DNA of 64,000 nt. It comes from Caulochytrium protostelioides. Lineage: Eukaryota; Chytridiomycota; Caulochytriomycetes; Caulochytriales; Caulochytriaceae. The translations under genes were made by a program, and so were the position numbers. The notes under the pieces were generated by a model. The model was not told where the DNA came from, ran no database searches, and saw only the letters and a list, made by a program, of their open reading frames with translations. Location of the stretch: positions 186,001-250,000 of the forward strand of contig ML014116.1 in assembly GCA_003615045.1 (NCBI GenBank). The letters are read 5' to 3'. This document shows positions 8,957 to 20,440 of the stretch, in pieces (within the stretch, counting starts at the first letter, position 1; each line of letters begins with the position of its first letter).

Positions 8957-11900
8957 GTCCGCGTCCGCATCGTTCGACGCCGCCACCGGGACGGCCCCGC
9001 TCGATATCTCGGCATCGCCGCGGATCGCCCGGTTGCTCCGCGAGACCGACGCGGCCGCCTTGCTGCACACCTCCACCGACAGCAGCAGCAGCAGCAGCCT
9101 GCCTGTCGTTTCGCCGCTCGGCGCGCCGCTCCATGGCAGCCGTGAACGGCTGCTGGCGCGCGGCGACCGTCTCGCGGCGTCTCCGCTCGTGCCGCCCGCG
9201 ACGCCGTCCGCCAGGACGTCGCTCCGCGGAAGCCTCGGCGGCGGCGGTGGCGGTGGCGGTGGCGGCGGCGGCGGCGGCGGCGGCAGCAGCATCGGCAGCG
9301 CGCTCGCCGGCCACGACGCGATGAGAACCTCCGCCTCCGACCCGTTGGGGCTGTTGCCCGCGAGCTCGGCCGGCCCCGCCAGCACGAACGACGGCGCGGC
9401 CGCCGCCACCGGCACGGCCTCTGTGGCCCCGCCCGCGGCACCCGCCGCGCCCCAGGCCGCGCCGCATCGCCACGCCGACGCCGCGGGGACGGTCGGCCCT
9501 GCGGCCGCCGATCCCGCCGACGCCGCTGATGTCGCCGCGGGTCCGCGCCGCGCGCATCCGCAGGACGAGGCCGTCGTGGCGGCGCTGTGCGCCGCGTTTA
9601 CGTGCTTAGGCCGCCACCGCTGGTCGCATGCGCAGCAGTGCTTCGCCGACGCCGTGGCCATCGCGCGGTACGGCGACCACGGCAGCGCCGCCAACCGAGA
9701 CGCCTTGTTGCCCGCGGCGGAGCGCGGCCACGCCGGGCCGACGGGGCAGCTCCGCGCCAGCCTGACGCACGCGCTCACCCTCTCTGGCCGCGGCTTGCTG
9801 GCGCGCGCCGAGCACTGGCTGGCCTGGGGCCGCCGCGCAACGCACAGCGGCAGCCACCCGTCGACGTCGGCCGCGACGACGCCCGCCACGACGTCTGCGA
9901 CGACTCCCACGCGCGGCGCCGCGCCGGCCGGCCAGAGCCTCGCCGGGGCGCGGCGCGCTTCGGAGCCCAACGACGGCGCCGCTCCCGCCGCTGAGGACGG
10001 CGCACGCGCGTCGCCGACGCCGTCGGAACGCGCCCCGACGCCGCCGCTGTCGCCGCCGCCTCGCGCGGCCCTCGCGTCGCCTGCTGCCGGCGCGTCCTAC
10101 ACCGGGGCTGCCACCGAGACCGAGGCCGAGGCCGGCGCCGACAGCGCCGATCCGCCGTCGCCCGCGCCCGCACCCTACCCGCCGCGTTGGCCCGGGGACC
10201 GGCCCGGGTGCTGGGGATGGCTGGCGGCGTTGTCGCCGCTTGTGCCGTACGAGCAGCGCTATGTGGCCATGCGGTACCGCGGCTCGCGGCTGCGCATGAC
10301 ACGGCCGTTGGCGGCGCGCTACGTCGCGGTGGAGGAAGCGCTGGCGCGGTATGCGGCGGCGCAGGCCGCGACGGCGCCGCCGGCCGCGGGAGCGACGACG
10401 CCGTCGGGCGCCAGCAGGGACGCGCCGCTGTGGCAGCAAGCGCTGCACGCGGTGCGGATCTTTGTGGCGCTGCGCCACCGCTTGTGCACGATCCACACCA
10501 TCCTGGAGCGCGATGGGTATAACACGTTTCTCCAAAAGACGGCGTTCACGCGCATGAAAACGCATCTGGCCGATGTGGATGCGGTGCTCGCCTCGCTCGG
10601 CGACGCGGCGTCCGCGTCGGCATCCGCCGTTTCGCCGGGCGCGGCGGCCGCGTCGCCGGCGGGCCGTCCCGGCCACGACGGGTTTCCGGCACGGATGGGT
10701 CTCGCTGCGGCCGGGCCCCTTCTCGGCGCCCGCGCCGCAACGACGCCAGCACACAACGCCGTGATCCCCGCGCTCGAGAGCTACGTCCGCACCGAGATCG
10801 TCGTCCTGCGGGGCGCCATCCTCGCCGAAGAAGGCCTCCAGACGTATCATCTGCCTTCCACCGTGCTCAATCTCTACCTGGCCCATCACGCGCTCGCACA
10901 GTATCGCCAGAACCTGACGCGCGCCGAACGGCCGGCCACCGCCACCGCCACCGCATCCCCTGCCGCCGCCGCCGTGCCGCCGCCGCCGCCGCCGTCAACC
11001 ACGGCGGCAGCCGCAGCATCATCATCATCATCATCGAGCTCGCGGCCGGCGGCCGCGCCATTCTTCCCCCTCGCGGCGTCGGCGCGCCACGCGGCGCTGC
11101 CGCCGGTGGTCGCCTTCTACGAGCGCTTTATCGAGACCGCCCACTTCAAAGCCGGGTTCTACTTTGACCACATCTTTGCCCAGCGCCTGGCCGTGTTCCA
11201 TGCCGAGCCGGGCTCCGAAACGGCGCTGAGTGAAAGTCTGCTCGTGGCCAAGACTTGCTTGGATCCGGTGCTGCACCCGCGGCCGGCGACGGTGACGGCG
11301 ACGGCGACCACGGCGTTGATGCCTCCGGCCGCCACGGCGCCGGCCACCGCGGCGCCGGCGCCGGCACCGGCACCGGCACCGGCTTCATCGGCAGGCCCTG
11401 CTGCGACAGCAAAGGCGGACGCCGCCGCATCCGAAGCGCCGGCCGCCGCGCCCGAAGTGCCGGCGCCGTTCAATGTGTCGCTCATTTATCTGGTCAACGA
11501 GCACGACGCGTTCTCGAAGGGCGGCATGATGCCGTACGGCGAGGCGCAGCGCCCGCTGCAGGGTCTGGAGCGCTACCCCGCGATCTACAGCGTGCCGGGC
11601 GCGGCGCCGACGGCGCACTGGCCCAACATCGTGTCGCTGCTGATCCACTCGGTGCGTCTCGAGACGCATGCCGCGACCGGGCGCATGGAGGGCATCGTCC
11701 ACTTCTATGACCCGCTCGTCCACTGCACCTATGTGCTCTGCCAAGTCGATCTCAAGATCGTCTTTGTCGCCATCTATGCGGGGCCGCTGGCGGCGCTGCC
11801 GCCGGTCCTCGTCAGCACCATCGAGAGTCTGTGGAGTACAATGACCTACTCCCGGCTCTTTGCCAACCGCGCGGCCGCCGCCGACGCCGCCGCCGCCGCC

Positions 11901-11957
11901 GCCACCGCTCCGCCGTCCGCGTCGCCGACGTCGCCGTCGCTCGTTGGGCACCGCTGA
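8850..11957 (+). CDS. KICSTOR subunit 2 (KICS2/C12orf66) homologue
   Basis: In animals KICS2 is a core subunit of KICSTOR, which holds the GATOR1 complex on lysosomes so that amino-acid or glucose shortage can switch off TORC1. The predicted 1,035-residue protein is more than twice the usual length because of Ala/Ser/Gly/Pro inserts, including a Gly run (9235-9285) and a Ser run (near 11025). Conserved blocks appear in family order. A helical N-part begins near residue 237. Around 535-670 come a TFLQKTAFTRMKTHLADVDAVL helix, an ALESYVRTEIVVLRGAIL helix and LPSTVLNLYLAHHAL. Then AHFKAGFYFDHIF follows. The most diagnostic C-terminal stretch is residues 870-985: NVSLIYLVNEHDAF, LERYPAIYSVPG, TAHWPNIV, VHFYDPLVHCTYVL. 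The start at 8850 (GCCATGAC) was preferred over an ATG at 8577 because the extra 91 residues are Arg-rich noncoding-like sequence. Confidence 0.82.
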
Positions 11958-12761
11958 CTACAACCCGGTGGGGTGCGCCCGTGGTAGGGCGTTGGGCGCG
12001 CGCGCCGCGGCCCGGCGGCGGGCTGGCGCAGCCCGGGAACCAAGCGCAGGCCCCCGGGGATGGGACGGCGGCCCGTCGCGGCGTTGCCGTCGCCCCGCCC
12101 GAGGGCACGCCGCCGCACGCCACCGCACGCCACGGCGCGGCGCGCGACGCCGCGGATCGCGGCGGCGACCGTCCTTACTTGAGAGTCTCTGGCGACGGTC
12201 CGCCCGCCGGCCACCGCTCGTCCGGACGGCCGGGCCAGGGCCATGGGAGTCGACGGCGCCTCGACCGGTTCGCGCCTCGACCCCCGGCACCCTGCGTCGC
12301 GGTCGCCGCCGGTCCCCGCTTGCCCGCTGCCTCCTCGCTGACTGGCTCCGACGTGATTCTTGTCGACGCATTCGCCCTGGCTGGCCGCTCCGTCCACGTC
12401 GATCGGGTGTCGATTTTTCGGTGATCGAGTTCGCTCCGTGTTTCCCCCTCTCTCTCGCCCCTCACGCCGCGCGCTCCGCTTCCCACGATGACGGTACGGC
12501 CTCGCGTCTCGTCTCGCCTCGCCTCGTGTTCGAACGCCTTGCTGGCCCACATCGTGCAGGAAACGCGGTGAGACGTCACGACGCGATTACCTTGAGCGGG
12601 GCTTCGGCGCCGCGTCGGACGCAGCGCGTCCGACATGGATGGATTCATCGACTCACTCTCCCTGATCGTCTCGGCCTCTGATGCTCGTGCTCATGTTCGG
12701 CTCGCCTCCGCGTGTGCGAAATTTCCGTAAAATACGATGAACAATACGAAACTCCGTGCAG
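11958..12761. other. Intergenic region with the unresolved first exon of the Pin1 gene
   Basis: No complete gene is visible. The Pin1 exon at 12762 needs an upstream ATG-bearing exon ending in phase 0. One candidate is ATGACG at 12488-12493 followed by GTACGG, giving MT-KWEKR, but the donor is weak. A stronger-looking GTGAGA at 12568 does not keep phase. Confidence 0.4.
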
Positions 12762-13229
12762 AAGTGGGAAAAGCGTATGTCGCGCAAGCACCAGCGGCAT
12801 TACTACTTTGATGCGGAGACCCGCACGTCCGTCTGGGACTGCCCGGCCGACTACACGTCGGATGGCGAAGGAAGCGGCGGCGACGCGGCGGGCGAGACCA
12901 TCCGCGCGTCGCACCTGCTGGTGAAGCATACCGGCTCGCGGCGCCCTAGCTCCTGGCGCGAGGTCACCGTCACCCGCACGAAGGAGGATGCCCTCAAGCG
13001 GCTGCGTGGCTTTGAGACGCAGATCCGCAGCGGCCAAGCCACGCTCGCGGAGCTGGCGGCGTCGGAGTCCGACTGCTCGTCGGCCAAAGCCCAAGGCGAC
13101 CTGGGCTTCTTTGGCCGCGGCAAGATGCAGCCGCCATTCGAAGAGGCCGCATTTGCTCTCGGCGTCGGCGAGATGAGCGGGCCCGTTGAGACCCAGAGCG
13201 GCGTTCACCTCATCCTGCGCACCGCCTAG
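12762..13229 (+). CDS. Pin1/Ess1 peptidyl-prolyl cis-trans isomerase (WW + parvulin), last exon
   Basis: Pin1/Ess1 isomerises phospho-Ser/Thr-Pro bonds in the nucleus, notably in the RNA polymerase II C-terminal tail. The exon encodes almost the whole protein. It has a WW domain starting [17 protein letters not shown] with the second Trp in TSVWDCP, then a short Gly/Ser linker. The parvulin domain carries the catalytic-pocket His in SHLLVKH, the phosphate-binding Arg pair in SRRPSSWR, the Cys in SDCSSAKA, the GDLGFFGRG loop, [19 protein letters not shown], and the terminal GVHLILRTA. The frame upstream is blocked by a stop (TGA at 12738-12740) with no ATG between, and GTGCAG sits directly before 12762. 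This is therefore an acceptor, and a short first exon is missing from this entry. Only the few residues before the first Trp of the WW domain are absent. Confidence 0.88.
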   Translation, partial: KWEKRMSRKHQRHYYFDAETRTSVWDCPADYTSDGEGSGGDAAGETIRASHLLVKHTGSRRPSSWREVTVTRTKEDALKRLRGFETQIRSGQATLAELAASESDCSSAKAQGDLGFFGRGKMQPPFEEAAFALGVGEMSGPVETQSGVHLILRTA

Positions 13230-14365
13230 CCGCACCGCCTAGCCCCTCATAAAAACGAATCAATAGCGCCTGCCATGTTCTGATAGCAACAAGAGTAGAG
13301 CACAATCCCGTCGTTGGGTGACACCTGGGGGACATCAGGGCCTCGCGGTCGTGTGAGGTCGTCTCAAGGGAGAGCCTCTATGCACTTTATGTTTTTGAGC
13401 ACGATGGAGCGCCGGCGGCCGACGCGATCGGCAGAGGTTACTGACACGGTCTACGAACCGTCTTCCTTTTGCCGACGTGAGGTAGGCGATGAATGTGATG
13501 GTGGTAGAGATGCAAGACGGGCAAGGGCTCATCCGTGGCCCCACATCCCCCTACGCCGGCACGTTCGGAGCGGTCTTCCGAAGAGGTACCGTGGGGAGGC
13601 TTGCTGCCCCACATGGCCGTGATGCATGGACCGGCGTGCGTGAGTCGGCATGCCTAGCGCCGCCTCCCACCGGCGACCCGTGGACGCTCGCCACGGCACG
13701 GCGTCTCCATGCAGGACGGAACGCCGGCCGCCGGTATGGCGATGCACCGTGTGCCGATGTGTGCTGACAGCCGCCGCCATCAGCCATCCTGGTTCCAACA
13801 AGCCTTCTTAGTTGCGGTCAATATGACGGTCGCCATTATCGCGGTGACCGTAGCCGTGCCACCGACCACCACTTTTTAATTTCAGGACCGTGGGGCGACC
13901 GGAACGACGAGCGCGCCGCTGAGCCTCATGCTGGACGGTCGATGGGCCTGGCCTGTGAATGCCGATGCGCAGTTCTGGTCTCTTTCCAGGACGTGTGTTT
14001 GTGACTTTTGCCCGTTTTCTATTATCTCTTTTTTTTTTCCGATGGGCCGGCCCGACGCCATTCAACACGAATCTCTTTTGGTTCTGACGATGCGGCTATT
14101 TTTTTCTTTCAGCATCACAGCGCTTAATGACAAAAAAAAATGGCGATGGGTATGAAACGCGCCAGGCAGGTGGGACGCAATGGCCGCGCTAGGCCGGGCG
14201 TTTGTGTCCCGCCATCACGGTCGAAGCATCGCTACACCCGCGGCGCTAGCCGTGTCGGGGATGTCACCCCAAAGCTTGTCATCTTTTGCAGGCATCTTTT
14301 GGAACGCACCGTGACGGGCTGTAACGGTGGGACAATTTGGCGATGCGATGATGCGACGATGGGGG

Positions 14366-14412
14366 GGTCTCGGATCTCAGGTCTTAGGTCTCAGGTCTTA
14401 GGTCTCAGATCT
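14366..14412 (+). repeat. Short tandem repeat, 7/14-bp unit (GGTCTTA/GGTCTCA)
   Basis: Alternating GGTCTTA and GGTCTCA heptamers occur about five times in an intergenic stretch just after a G-run at 14361-14367. Confidence 0.75.
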
Positions 14413-14867
14413 GAGCTATCGGGTCTCATGTCTAAAGGCTGTGATCTTCGATCACAGCGACGCCGTATCACAGCGTCAGCCCCAGGTGCGGCTCGATGCC
14501 GGGAGCCAAGGCCCCCTCCCAGTGACGCTTGCGGGTGAGGCCGCAGGCACCTAGCGAGTCGGCCGCGAGCCACGGACACGCGAGACCGGCGGCGCCGACC
14601 ACACCGCCATCATCAGGAACCCAATGGCGCGTCGCGGTCGTCACTGAGGCCTCGGCGGCTTCACTGCCAGACCGTCCAGCGCTTCTTCGGAGGTCAGTAG
14701 CATCCATAGGGATGTCTACGAGTGTAGCATCCCTACGGAATGCTGCTGGCCTTCCGACCGCCCCAAGGGGGAGCGCACGACGAAGCGGGACGATACGACG
14801 TCGATAGGCCATCCCGCTGCGCGCCATCTCGACGCATGCATGCGTCGGGGTCCCGACGGAATCGCGG

Positions 14868-14875
14868 TATATAAG
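14868..14875 (+). promoter_or_regulatory. TATA box of the repetitive secreted-protein gene
   Basis: TATATAAG lies 311 bp before the ATG at 15179 and is followed by a CT-rich leader. The spacing is nearly the same as for the gene starting at 505. Confidence 0.65.
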
Positions 14876-15178
14876 CAGCAGGAATGCGTGCTTCTTGGAT
14901 CTCATCGTCACACTCAATCTCTTCTCATCTTCATCCCCACCCTCCATCTGCATCTTTCTCTACCCCCGCATCCTCAGCCCACTCAGCATTCTCCACCACG
15001 ACCTCATTGGTCCTCTACGCTTCCTTCATTGGAATCGTCCACTTGAGCCGGTCCCGGTTGATCCGAGCGCCTCGCTTTCATTGTACATCTTGCCTGCTTC
15101 GACTCGTGTTACCGACCTGGCCCCCATCGCTCCTTTGCCACAGAGTCCCTTGGCAACCCCCATCACATTCCTCTCATC

Positions 15179-16399
15179 ATGCACTACGTGAAGGCGCTGG
15201 CCGTCGTGGCGCTCGCCTCGGCTTCCGCCGTCTACGCGGCTCCAGTCAGTCAGCCTGGCGTCCAAGCTTACGGCCAACCCAGCCACGACGGCCACGCGCG
15301 ACTGGCGCGACGTGCCGACGACATGGGCGACGACAAGCCCGTCGCGTCCTCTAACAGCACAGCCGGCAATGGCGCGGACGACAAGACTGGCGGCGACAAG
15401 ACTGGCGGCGACAAGACGGGCGGCGACAAGACGGGCGGCGACAAGGCCGGCGATGGCAAGCCCGGCGACGAGAAAGGCAACGCCAGCGGCCCTCCAAAGA
15501 ACGGCGTTGAAAACAAGGGTGCCGACGGCGCCGGCGGTGACACGAAGGGCCAGAACGGTCGAGGCCAGGGCGGCCAGCACAAGGGCGGCCACAAGCACCA
15601 GCACAAGAACGGCAACAAGGACGGCAAGCAGGGCGACTCGGAGGGCGACTCTAAGGAAGAGGAAAGCGTTGCCATAGACGCGTCCAGCACAGGCGACAAG
15701 GGCGGCCAGGGTAAGATCGGCAAGACCGGCAAGACCGGCAAGACCGGCAAGACTGGTCAAGACGCCGAAGGCGACGAGGGCGACGACGAGGGCGACGACG
15801 AGGGCGACGAGGGCGACGAGGGCGACGAGGGCGACGAGGGCGACGAGGGCGACGAGGGCGACGACGACGGTGCCGACGACGAAGGTGCCGATGACGGCGA
15901 GAGCAAGACGGCCAGCGCGAACCAGCTGCGCCGCCGTGCGCCGGCCCCCGCGACGCCGACGACGCAGAAGGACGTTCCGACGATCGCCACGGAGCCGATC
16001 GAATTGCCCGGGGCCGCGGTGCGGGCGCCCCTCCCTGTCGTCACCTCGGCCGCGGGCGCCGCCGCCTCGACCACGAGTGCCGCCGCCGCCGCCGCGGCCT
16101 CCACGACCGCGGCAGCTGCCGACGATGCGGTCAACAGCTCGCCGAACGCCGTGCCGGCGGACGTGAGCGGCCAGACCGACACCGCCGGTGGCAACGACAC
16201 GGCGCTGGCCTCGAGCAGCATCGACGCGGCGTCGTCGTCGACGCTGGAGACGGTGCCGCTGTCGACGGCGTCGTCGAAGCCGACCAGCGCGGCGAGGAGC
16301 GGCGCGGTCGCGCCGCCCCAGGTCCACTTGCAACATCTTCTGGCTGGCTGGTCCACCGGACTCGCCGCGGTCGGTGTGGTGGCCCTCGCGCTGCTCTGA
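15179..16399 (+). CDS. Repetitive secreted or GPI-anchored cell-surface protein
   Basis: This is a 406-residue protein of unknown function. It begins with a clear signal peptide (HYVKALAVVALASASAVYA, residues 2-20) and has a dibasic site in RLARRADD near residues 40-46, a likely Kex2 cut. The middle is low-complexity. Pentapeptide GGDKT copies come first (about 15381-15450), then His/Lys/Gly-rich sequence, KTG triplets (15720-15755), and an acidic GDE/GDDEGD array (15775-15870). A second basic site (LRRRAP) follows. Then come Ala/Ser/Thr-rich sequence suited to O-glycosylation and a hydrophobic tail ending in GLAAVGVVALALL. That tail could be a GPI-anchor signal, although the signature is not strict. 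The repeats all have periods divisible by three, which supports coding. A promoter TATA box lies at 14868. Confidence 0.75.
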   Translation: MHYVKALAVVALASASAVYAAPVSQPGVQAYGQPSHDGHARLARRADDMGDDKPVASSNSTAGNGADDKTGGDKTGGDKTGGDKTGGDKAGDGKPGDEKGNASGPPKNGVENKGADGAGGDTKGQNGRGQGGQHKGGHKHQHKNGNKDGKQGDSEGDSKEEESVAIDASSTGDKGGQGKIGKTGKTGKTGKTGQDAEGDEGDDEGDDEGDEGDEGDEGDEGDEGDEGDDDGADDEGADDGESKTASANQLRRRAPAPATPTTQKDVPTIATEPIELPGAAVRAPLPVVTSAAGAAASTTSAAAAAAASTTAAAADDAVNSSPNAVPADVSGQTDTAGGNDTALASSSIDAASSSTLETVPLSTASSKPTSAARSGAVAPPQVHLQHLLAGWSTGLAAVGVVALALL

Positions 16400-18528
16400 T
16401 CCCATGCACTCCTATGGACTCGATGCGCCCCATGCGCATCGCCCCTGTATAAACCTGTATCAACTATAGCATAGCCACTCTGATTTGATGATGATCACAG
16501 ATGCAGATGAGGGATGCCAAATGAGGATGGCAGTGGATGGCAAGGATCGCCGGGGTCGCATCGATGCCATCGCAATAGGCCTGAACGTGCCCCTCTGGTG
16601 AACCCTGGACGGGGTGTGAGAGAGATAGCAGCGGTCCCCGCTTTTGACAGAAAGACTCGTGTCGGCCTCGACAGCGACCGCGCAGGTCCAGCGGCGGCGT
16701 CCACATGGGTGGCGCTCTGGCTGCTGCGATAGGAATTTTCCTTCGCAGGCCATGAGAGCCCTACATGGTTCCGACGTGCGCCATGCTGCGTGGCGTGGCC
16801 CGAACCCGGCATCGACGGGGTCACTGGGGGGCGGGACCGTCGCCGCCTTGGATAGAGGTCCGAGCGCCGCCACCTCATGATGCCGCCCTCGTGCCCTGAC
16901 CCATCCCTTTGGACTTGGCTTCGCTTTATCTGGCTTCGCACTCCGTCGCCGCGACCGTAGGCCGTCTTGACCTCTGGCCGAGCGTGGCCAGATGCAGGTT
17001 TTGCTTGATACGACGGGCCGGTAAGCGGCTGAACGCGCGGCAGCCGCATGCGCGGCAGCCGAATGCCCGGTATACGGGAGGACCGTGAGTGCTTGACTCC
17101 GTGCCATGCCCCCCGGGATGCCGCCATGCCAGCGCCAGAAGCAACAGTGGGGGAAAGAAGCGCTACGAGCGCCATGCGGCCTCGGGCCGCTGTGGACCAG
17201 GAACGACGGCGTGATGCCATTCCACTCTGACGCTCCTGCACGCCGCTTCAAAGGGAAGTGGCCGCGACACGGCTTCGCAAGCGATGGACGGATGCGGAAG
17301 CGCGGAGGCGCCGCATGAGCCGCGACGCGTGTGATGCAGTCTTGCCGTTGACCGGTCTGCCGTTGACCTCTGATCGATGATTGCCGACCGGCGTCCGGCG
17401 ACCGACCCGAGGAAGCCGACCTTGGCCCCTCTCTCACTCTTTCTTTTTTCAATGTCGGGCAAGGCGTCAAATGAATCAGCGTGCACGCCTTGACCCATGG
17501 TGGCTAGTGCCGAAAGAAGAAAAAGAAAACGCAAAAGAGGGAAAACGAAAAGGGAAAAGAGTCCAGGCGACGGCGACGGTGACGGCCAAGCAAAGGAGAA
17601 CGAGTGCACGGAGGCCGCACCCAAATGAGCTGAAGGGATCGATGGGGTTCCAAGCTGTCGGCTCAGGACAGCCTACGATGCGGTGCGACGCGTTGTGACG
17701 CGATGCGATGTGCGCTGCGATGCGTTGTGCGCTGCGATGCGATGCGATGCGATGCGATGCGAGGCGAGGCGAGGCGAGGCGCAGTGCGATGCGAGGCGCG
17801 GCAAGACGAGGCAAGTGATGGGCGAGAGCACACCGAGCACACGCGACTGCTCCGTCGGCAGGCGGCTGCGGCGTCACGAGCGGGACGTGCACTGCATTTG
17901 ACGCAGGATGCAAGGCATCGCGCGGGGTGGCCTGCACTCGTGCGCTCGGCACGCCGCGTTGCCCCTGTCCCGGCGCGGCACGGCGCGGTGCCGGTGCCGG
18001 TGCCGGTGCCGCCGTGCCTGGCCGCCGTCCCAAGGAGTGAGAGGGACGGACAGGCCGACGGCGCCGCATGAGCACGCCTCGGCAGACCGTCCTTGACGTA
18101 TAACATCGTGGCACCATCCGCGATACCGAATGCAACCGCAGGACATGCCGTCGGGCGCGCGCGCGGACACGGGTCCATCATGTGGCTCCGTCACGTCGCA
18201 TCGCATGGCATCGCATGGCATCGCGCTGGTTTGCTGGGCTCCATCTCGCCATCAACCGCTCATTTTTATAACCAAACTTCGCTCCATCTCTTCCACCATT
18301 CTCCTCCTCCTCCCGCTCTTGTCTCTTTTTGTCGCGACAGCGTCCGCTCCGGCCTCGTCTCGCACTTCTCCTTAACAACTACTATCAGCGACGATTGAAG
18401 CGGGTCTTCGGGTTATCTCTCTCCTTTTGTTCTTCCGCCGCACGCCATCGCGTTTTCGCACGACATTGCATTGTATCGCATCGCGCGCGCGTTCTTTTTT
18501 GTTTCTTGCTCCTATCTCCCCGCAAGCC
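16400..18528. other. Intergenic region upstream of UDP-glucose pyrophosphorylase
   Basis: No gene was supported. An open minus frame at 16460-17470 has noncoding-like composition. The region carries a 5-bp repeat (GCGAT/GCGAG) at about 17675-17800. A TATA-like TTTTTATAA sits near 18263-18272, followed by a CT-rich leader that runs to the first coding exon. Confidence 0.45.
17675..17800 (+). repeat. 5-bp microsatellite (GCGAT)n/(GCGAG)n
   Basis: Pure GCGAT copies run from about 17732 to 17760 and change into GCGAG copies to about 17780, with degenerate copies on both sides. A 5-bp period would break any reading frame, consistent with noncoding DNA. Confidence 0.8.
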
Positions 18529-20328
18529 ATGTTTTCGGGAATCCAGCAACAACTCAGCTCTGTCTCGGCTTCTCTGGCACCCTCTCGCGACACCTCTACC
18601 CACGATCTCGCCGAGAACTCACGTCCGATGATCAACAACAAGGACATGGCCACGCTCCACCCGGATCACTCCACCATGAACTCCGATCATGCTCGCACTC
18701 ATTCCCTCATGGTAAGTCACGGATCGTTATCACTGCCGGACAACGGGTCTTCGCCGTTTGGCTAGTACGCGTACGGTTGCGTGTCCCCCTTCCCTCCCAC
18801 GGGAGGATTCGCCGACGATGCTGGCTCCTGATCTATCGTAACTCATCGTTTTTTCATTTCGAATTTACAGGGGTTCCAAGAAACCACGTCGAGTATTGCG
18901 GCCATGACGATGCGCAATGAGCTCAACAAGCTGGTGGAACAGGCGGCGCCCGAGAAGCGCGAGGCGTTCAAGATTGAGATGGACAACTTCTATTCGCTGT
19001 TCACGCGGTACTTGGCCGAGAAGTCGAAGCGGGTCAAGCTGAACTGGGACCAGGTCAAGAGCCCGCGCCCGGAGCACATTATCCCGCTGAAGACGCTGCC
19101 GCAGCACACGATCGAGGACTCGAGCTCGGCGCTGTCGAAACTCGCCGTGCTCAAGCTCAACGGCGGCCTCGGCACGTCCATGGGCTGCGTGGGCCCCAAG
19201 TCCGCGATCGAGGTCCGCGACGGCATGACCTTCCTCGACCTCACGGTCCGCCAGATCGAGTACCTCAACTCGGTCGCGAAGGGCGCAAACGTGCCGCTCA
19301 TCCTGATGAACTCCTTCAACACCGACGAAGACACCGCGCGCGTGATCCAGAAGTACAAGGGCCACGGCCTGCAGATCCTCACGTTCAACCAGTCGCGATT
19401 CCCGCGCATTATCAAGGAGTCGCTGACGCCGGTGCCGTCGTCGCCCGAAGAGAAGGGCGACTCGTGGTACCCGCCCGGCCACGGCGACTTGTTCGAGGCG
19501 CTCGGCAACTCGGGCCTGGTGGACCAGCTGCTCGCTCGCGGCAAGGAATACCTTTTTGTCTCGAACGTCGACAACCTCGGCGCCACCGTCGACCCGACGA
19601 TCCTGCAGCACGTGATCGACTCGGGCGCCGAGTTCGTGATGGAGGTCACCGACAAGACGCGCGCCGACGTCAAGGGCGGCACGCTGATTGACTACGAGGG
19701 CAAGGTCCGCTTGCTCGAGATCGCCCAAGTTCCGTCGGAGTACGTGGACGACTTCAAGTCGGTTAAGAAGTTCAAGATCTTCAACACCAACTCGCTGTGG
19801 GTCTCGCTGAAGGCCATCAAGCGCCTGCTGGACGAGGACGCGTTCAACATGGAGATCATCGTCAACCCCAAGACGACCGACAACGGCGTCAAGGTCGTAC
19901 AGCTCGAGACCGCCGTCGGCGCCGCCATCAAGCACTTCCAGGGCGCCCACGGCATCAACGTCCCGCGAAACCGCTTCCTCCCCGTCAAGTCCACCTCGGA
20001 CCTCTTCCTCATCACCTCGGACCTCTACAAGCTCAACCACGGCGAGCTCGTCTTTAACCCCAAGCGCGTCTTCAACACCGTGCCCCTGGTCAAGCTTGGC
20101 GACCACTTCAAGAAGGTCGCTAACTTCCTCTCCCGCTTCAGCAACCCGCCCCATATCCTCGAGCTCGACCACCTGACCGTCACCGGCGACGTGACCTTCG
20201 GCAACGACGTCACCCTCTCCGGCACCGTCATTATCGTGGCTAACCACGGCTCCCGCATCGACATCCCTTCGGGGACTATCCTGCATGACAAGGTCGTGAG
20301 CGGCAACCTGCGTATTCTTGACCACTAG
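18529..20328 (+). CDS. UGP1: UTP-glucose-1-phosphate uridylyltransferase (UDP-glucose pyrophosphorylase), two exons
   Basis: This cytosolic enzyme makes UDP-glucose from UTP and glucose-1-phosphate for glycogen, trehalose and cell-wall glucan synthesis. Exon 1 (18529-18711) begins with MFSGIQQQL and ends in ATG at a GTAAGT donor. Exon 2 (18871-20328) starts after TTTACAG. Splicing in phase 0 joins HSLM to [18 protein letters not shown], which resembles the N-terminus of fungal homologues. The spliced protein is about 546 residues. Family motifs are [14 protein letters not shown] (nucleotide loop), [65 protein letters not shown], and a C-terminal left-handed beta-helix ending GNLRILDH. A later ATG in exon 1 could be the true start. 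A rearranged Fanzor relic starts about 110 bp after the stop. Confidence 0.9.
18712..18870 (+). other. Intron in the UDP-glucose pyrophosphorylase gene
   Basis: This 159-nt intron with GTAAGT donor and TTTACAG acceptor separates two phase-0 exons. It contains in-frame stops. Confidence 0.85.
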
Positions 20329-20440
20329 CCTGGATCCGCTGGACGGCCATGATACCTTGCCTCTCTCTTTCTTCTTTTTATATACACGCTTGATCACCAT
20401 ATTTTTTAACGAGATCGTCATCCTGACCTCACGCTGCATA
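20329..20440 (+). other. 3' flank of UDP-glucose pyrophosphorylase, including a T-rich segment
   Basis: A T-rich stretch with TTTTTATATACA at about 20376-20388 may carry the poly(A) signal. From about 20395 the sequence can be aligned loosely with the flank of Fanzor copy 1 (5570-5620), so the element may begin here. Confidence 0.4.

Larger units (their letters stand above)
13230..15178. other. Intergenic region upstream of the repetitive secreted protein
   Basis: I see no gene in these 1.9 kb. There are poly-T and poly-A runs near 14030 and 14130, a 7/14-bp direct repeat (AGGTCTTAGGTCTC type) at about 14366-14412, a TATA box at 14868 and, from about 14910, a pyrimidine-rich leader. Confidence 0.5.

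Noticed and set aside
12488-12493. ATGACG followed by GTACGG as the first exon of the Pin1 gene
   Set aside because: Phase fits and would give MTKWEKR, but the donor is weak and a few-residue first exon cannot be verified by sequence alone, so it is mentioned but not called.
16460-17470. 336-codon minus-strand open frame
   Set aside because: Noncoding-like composition, no domain, no conserved pattern, and no start context or promoter.
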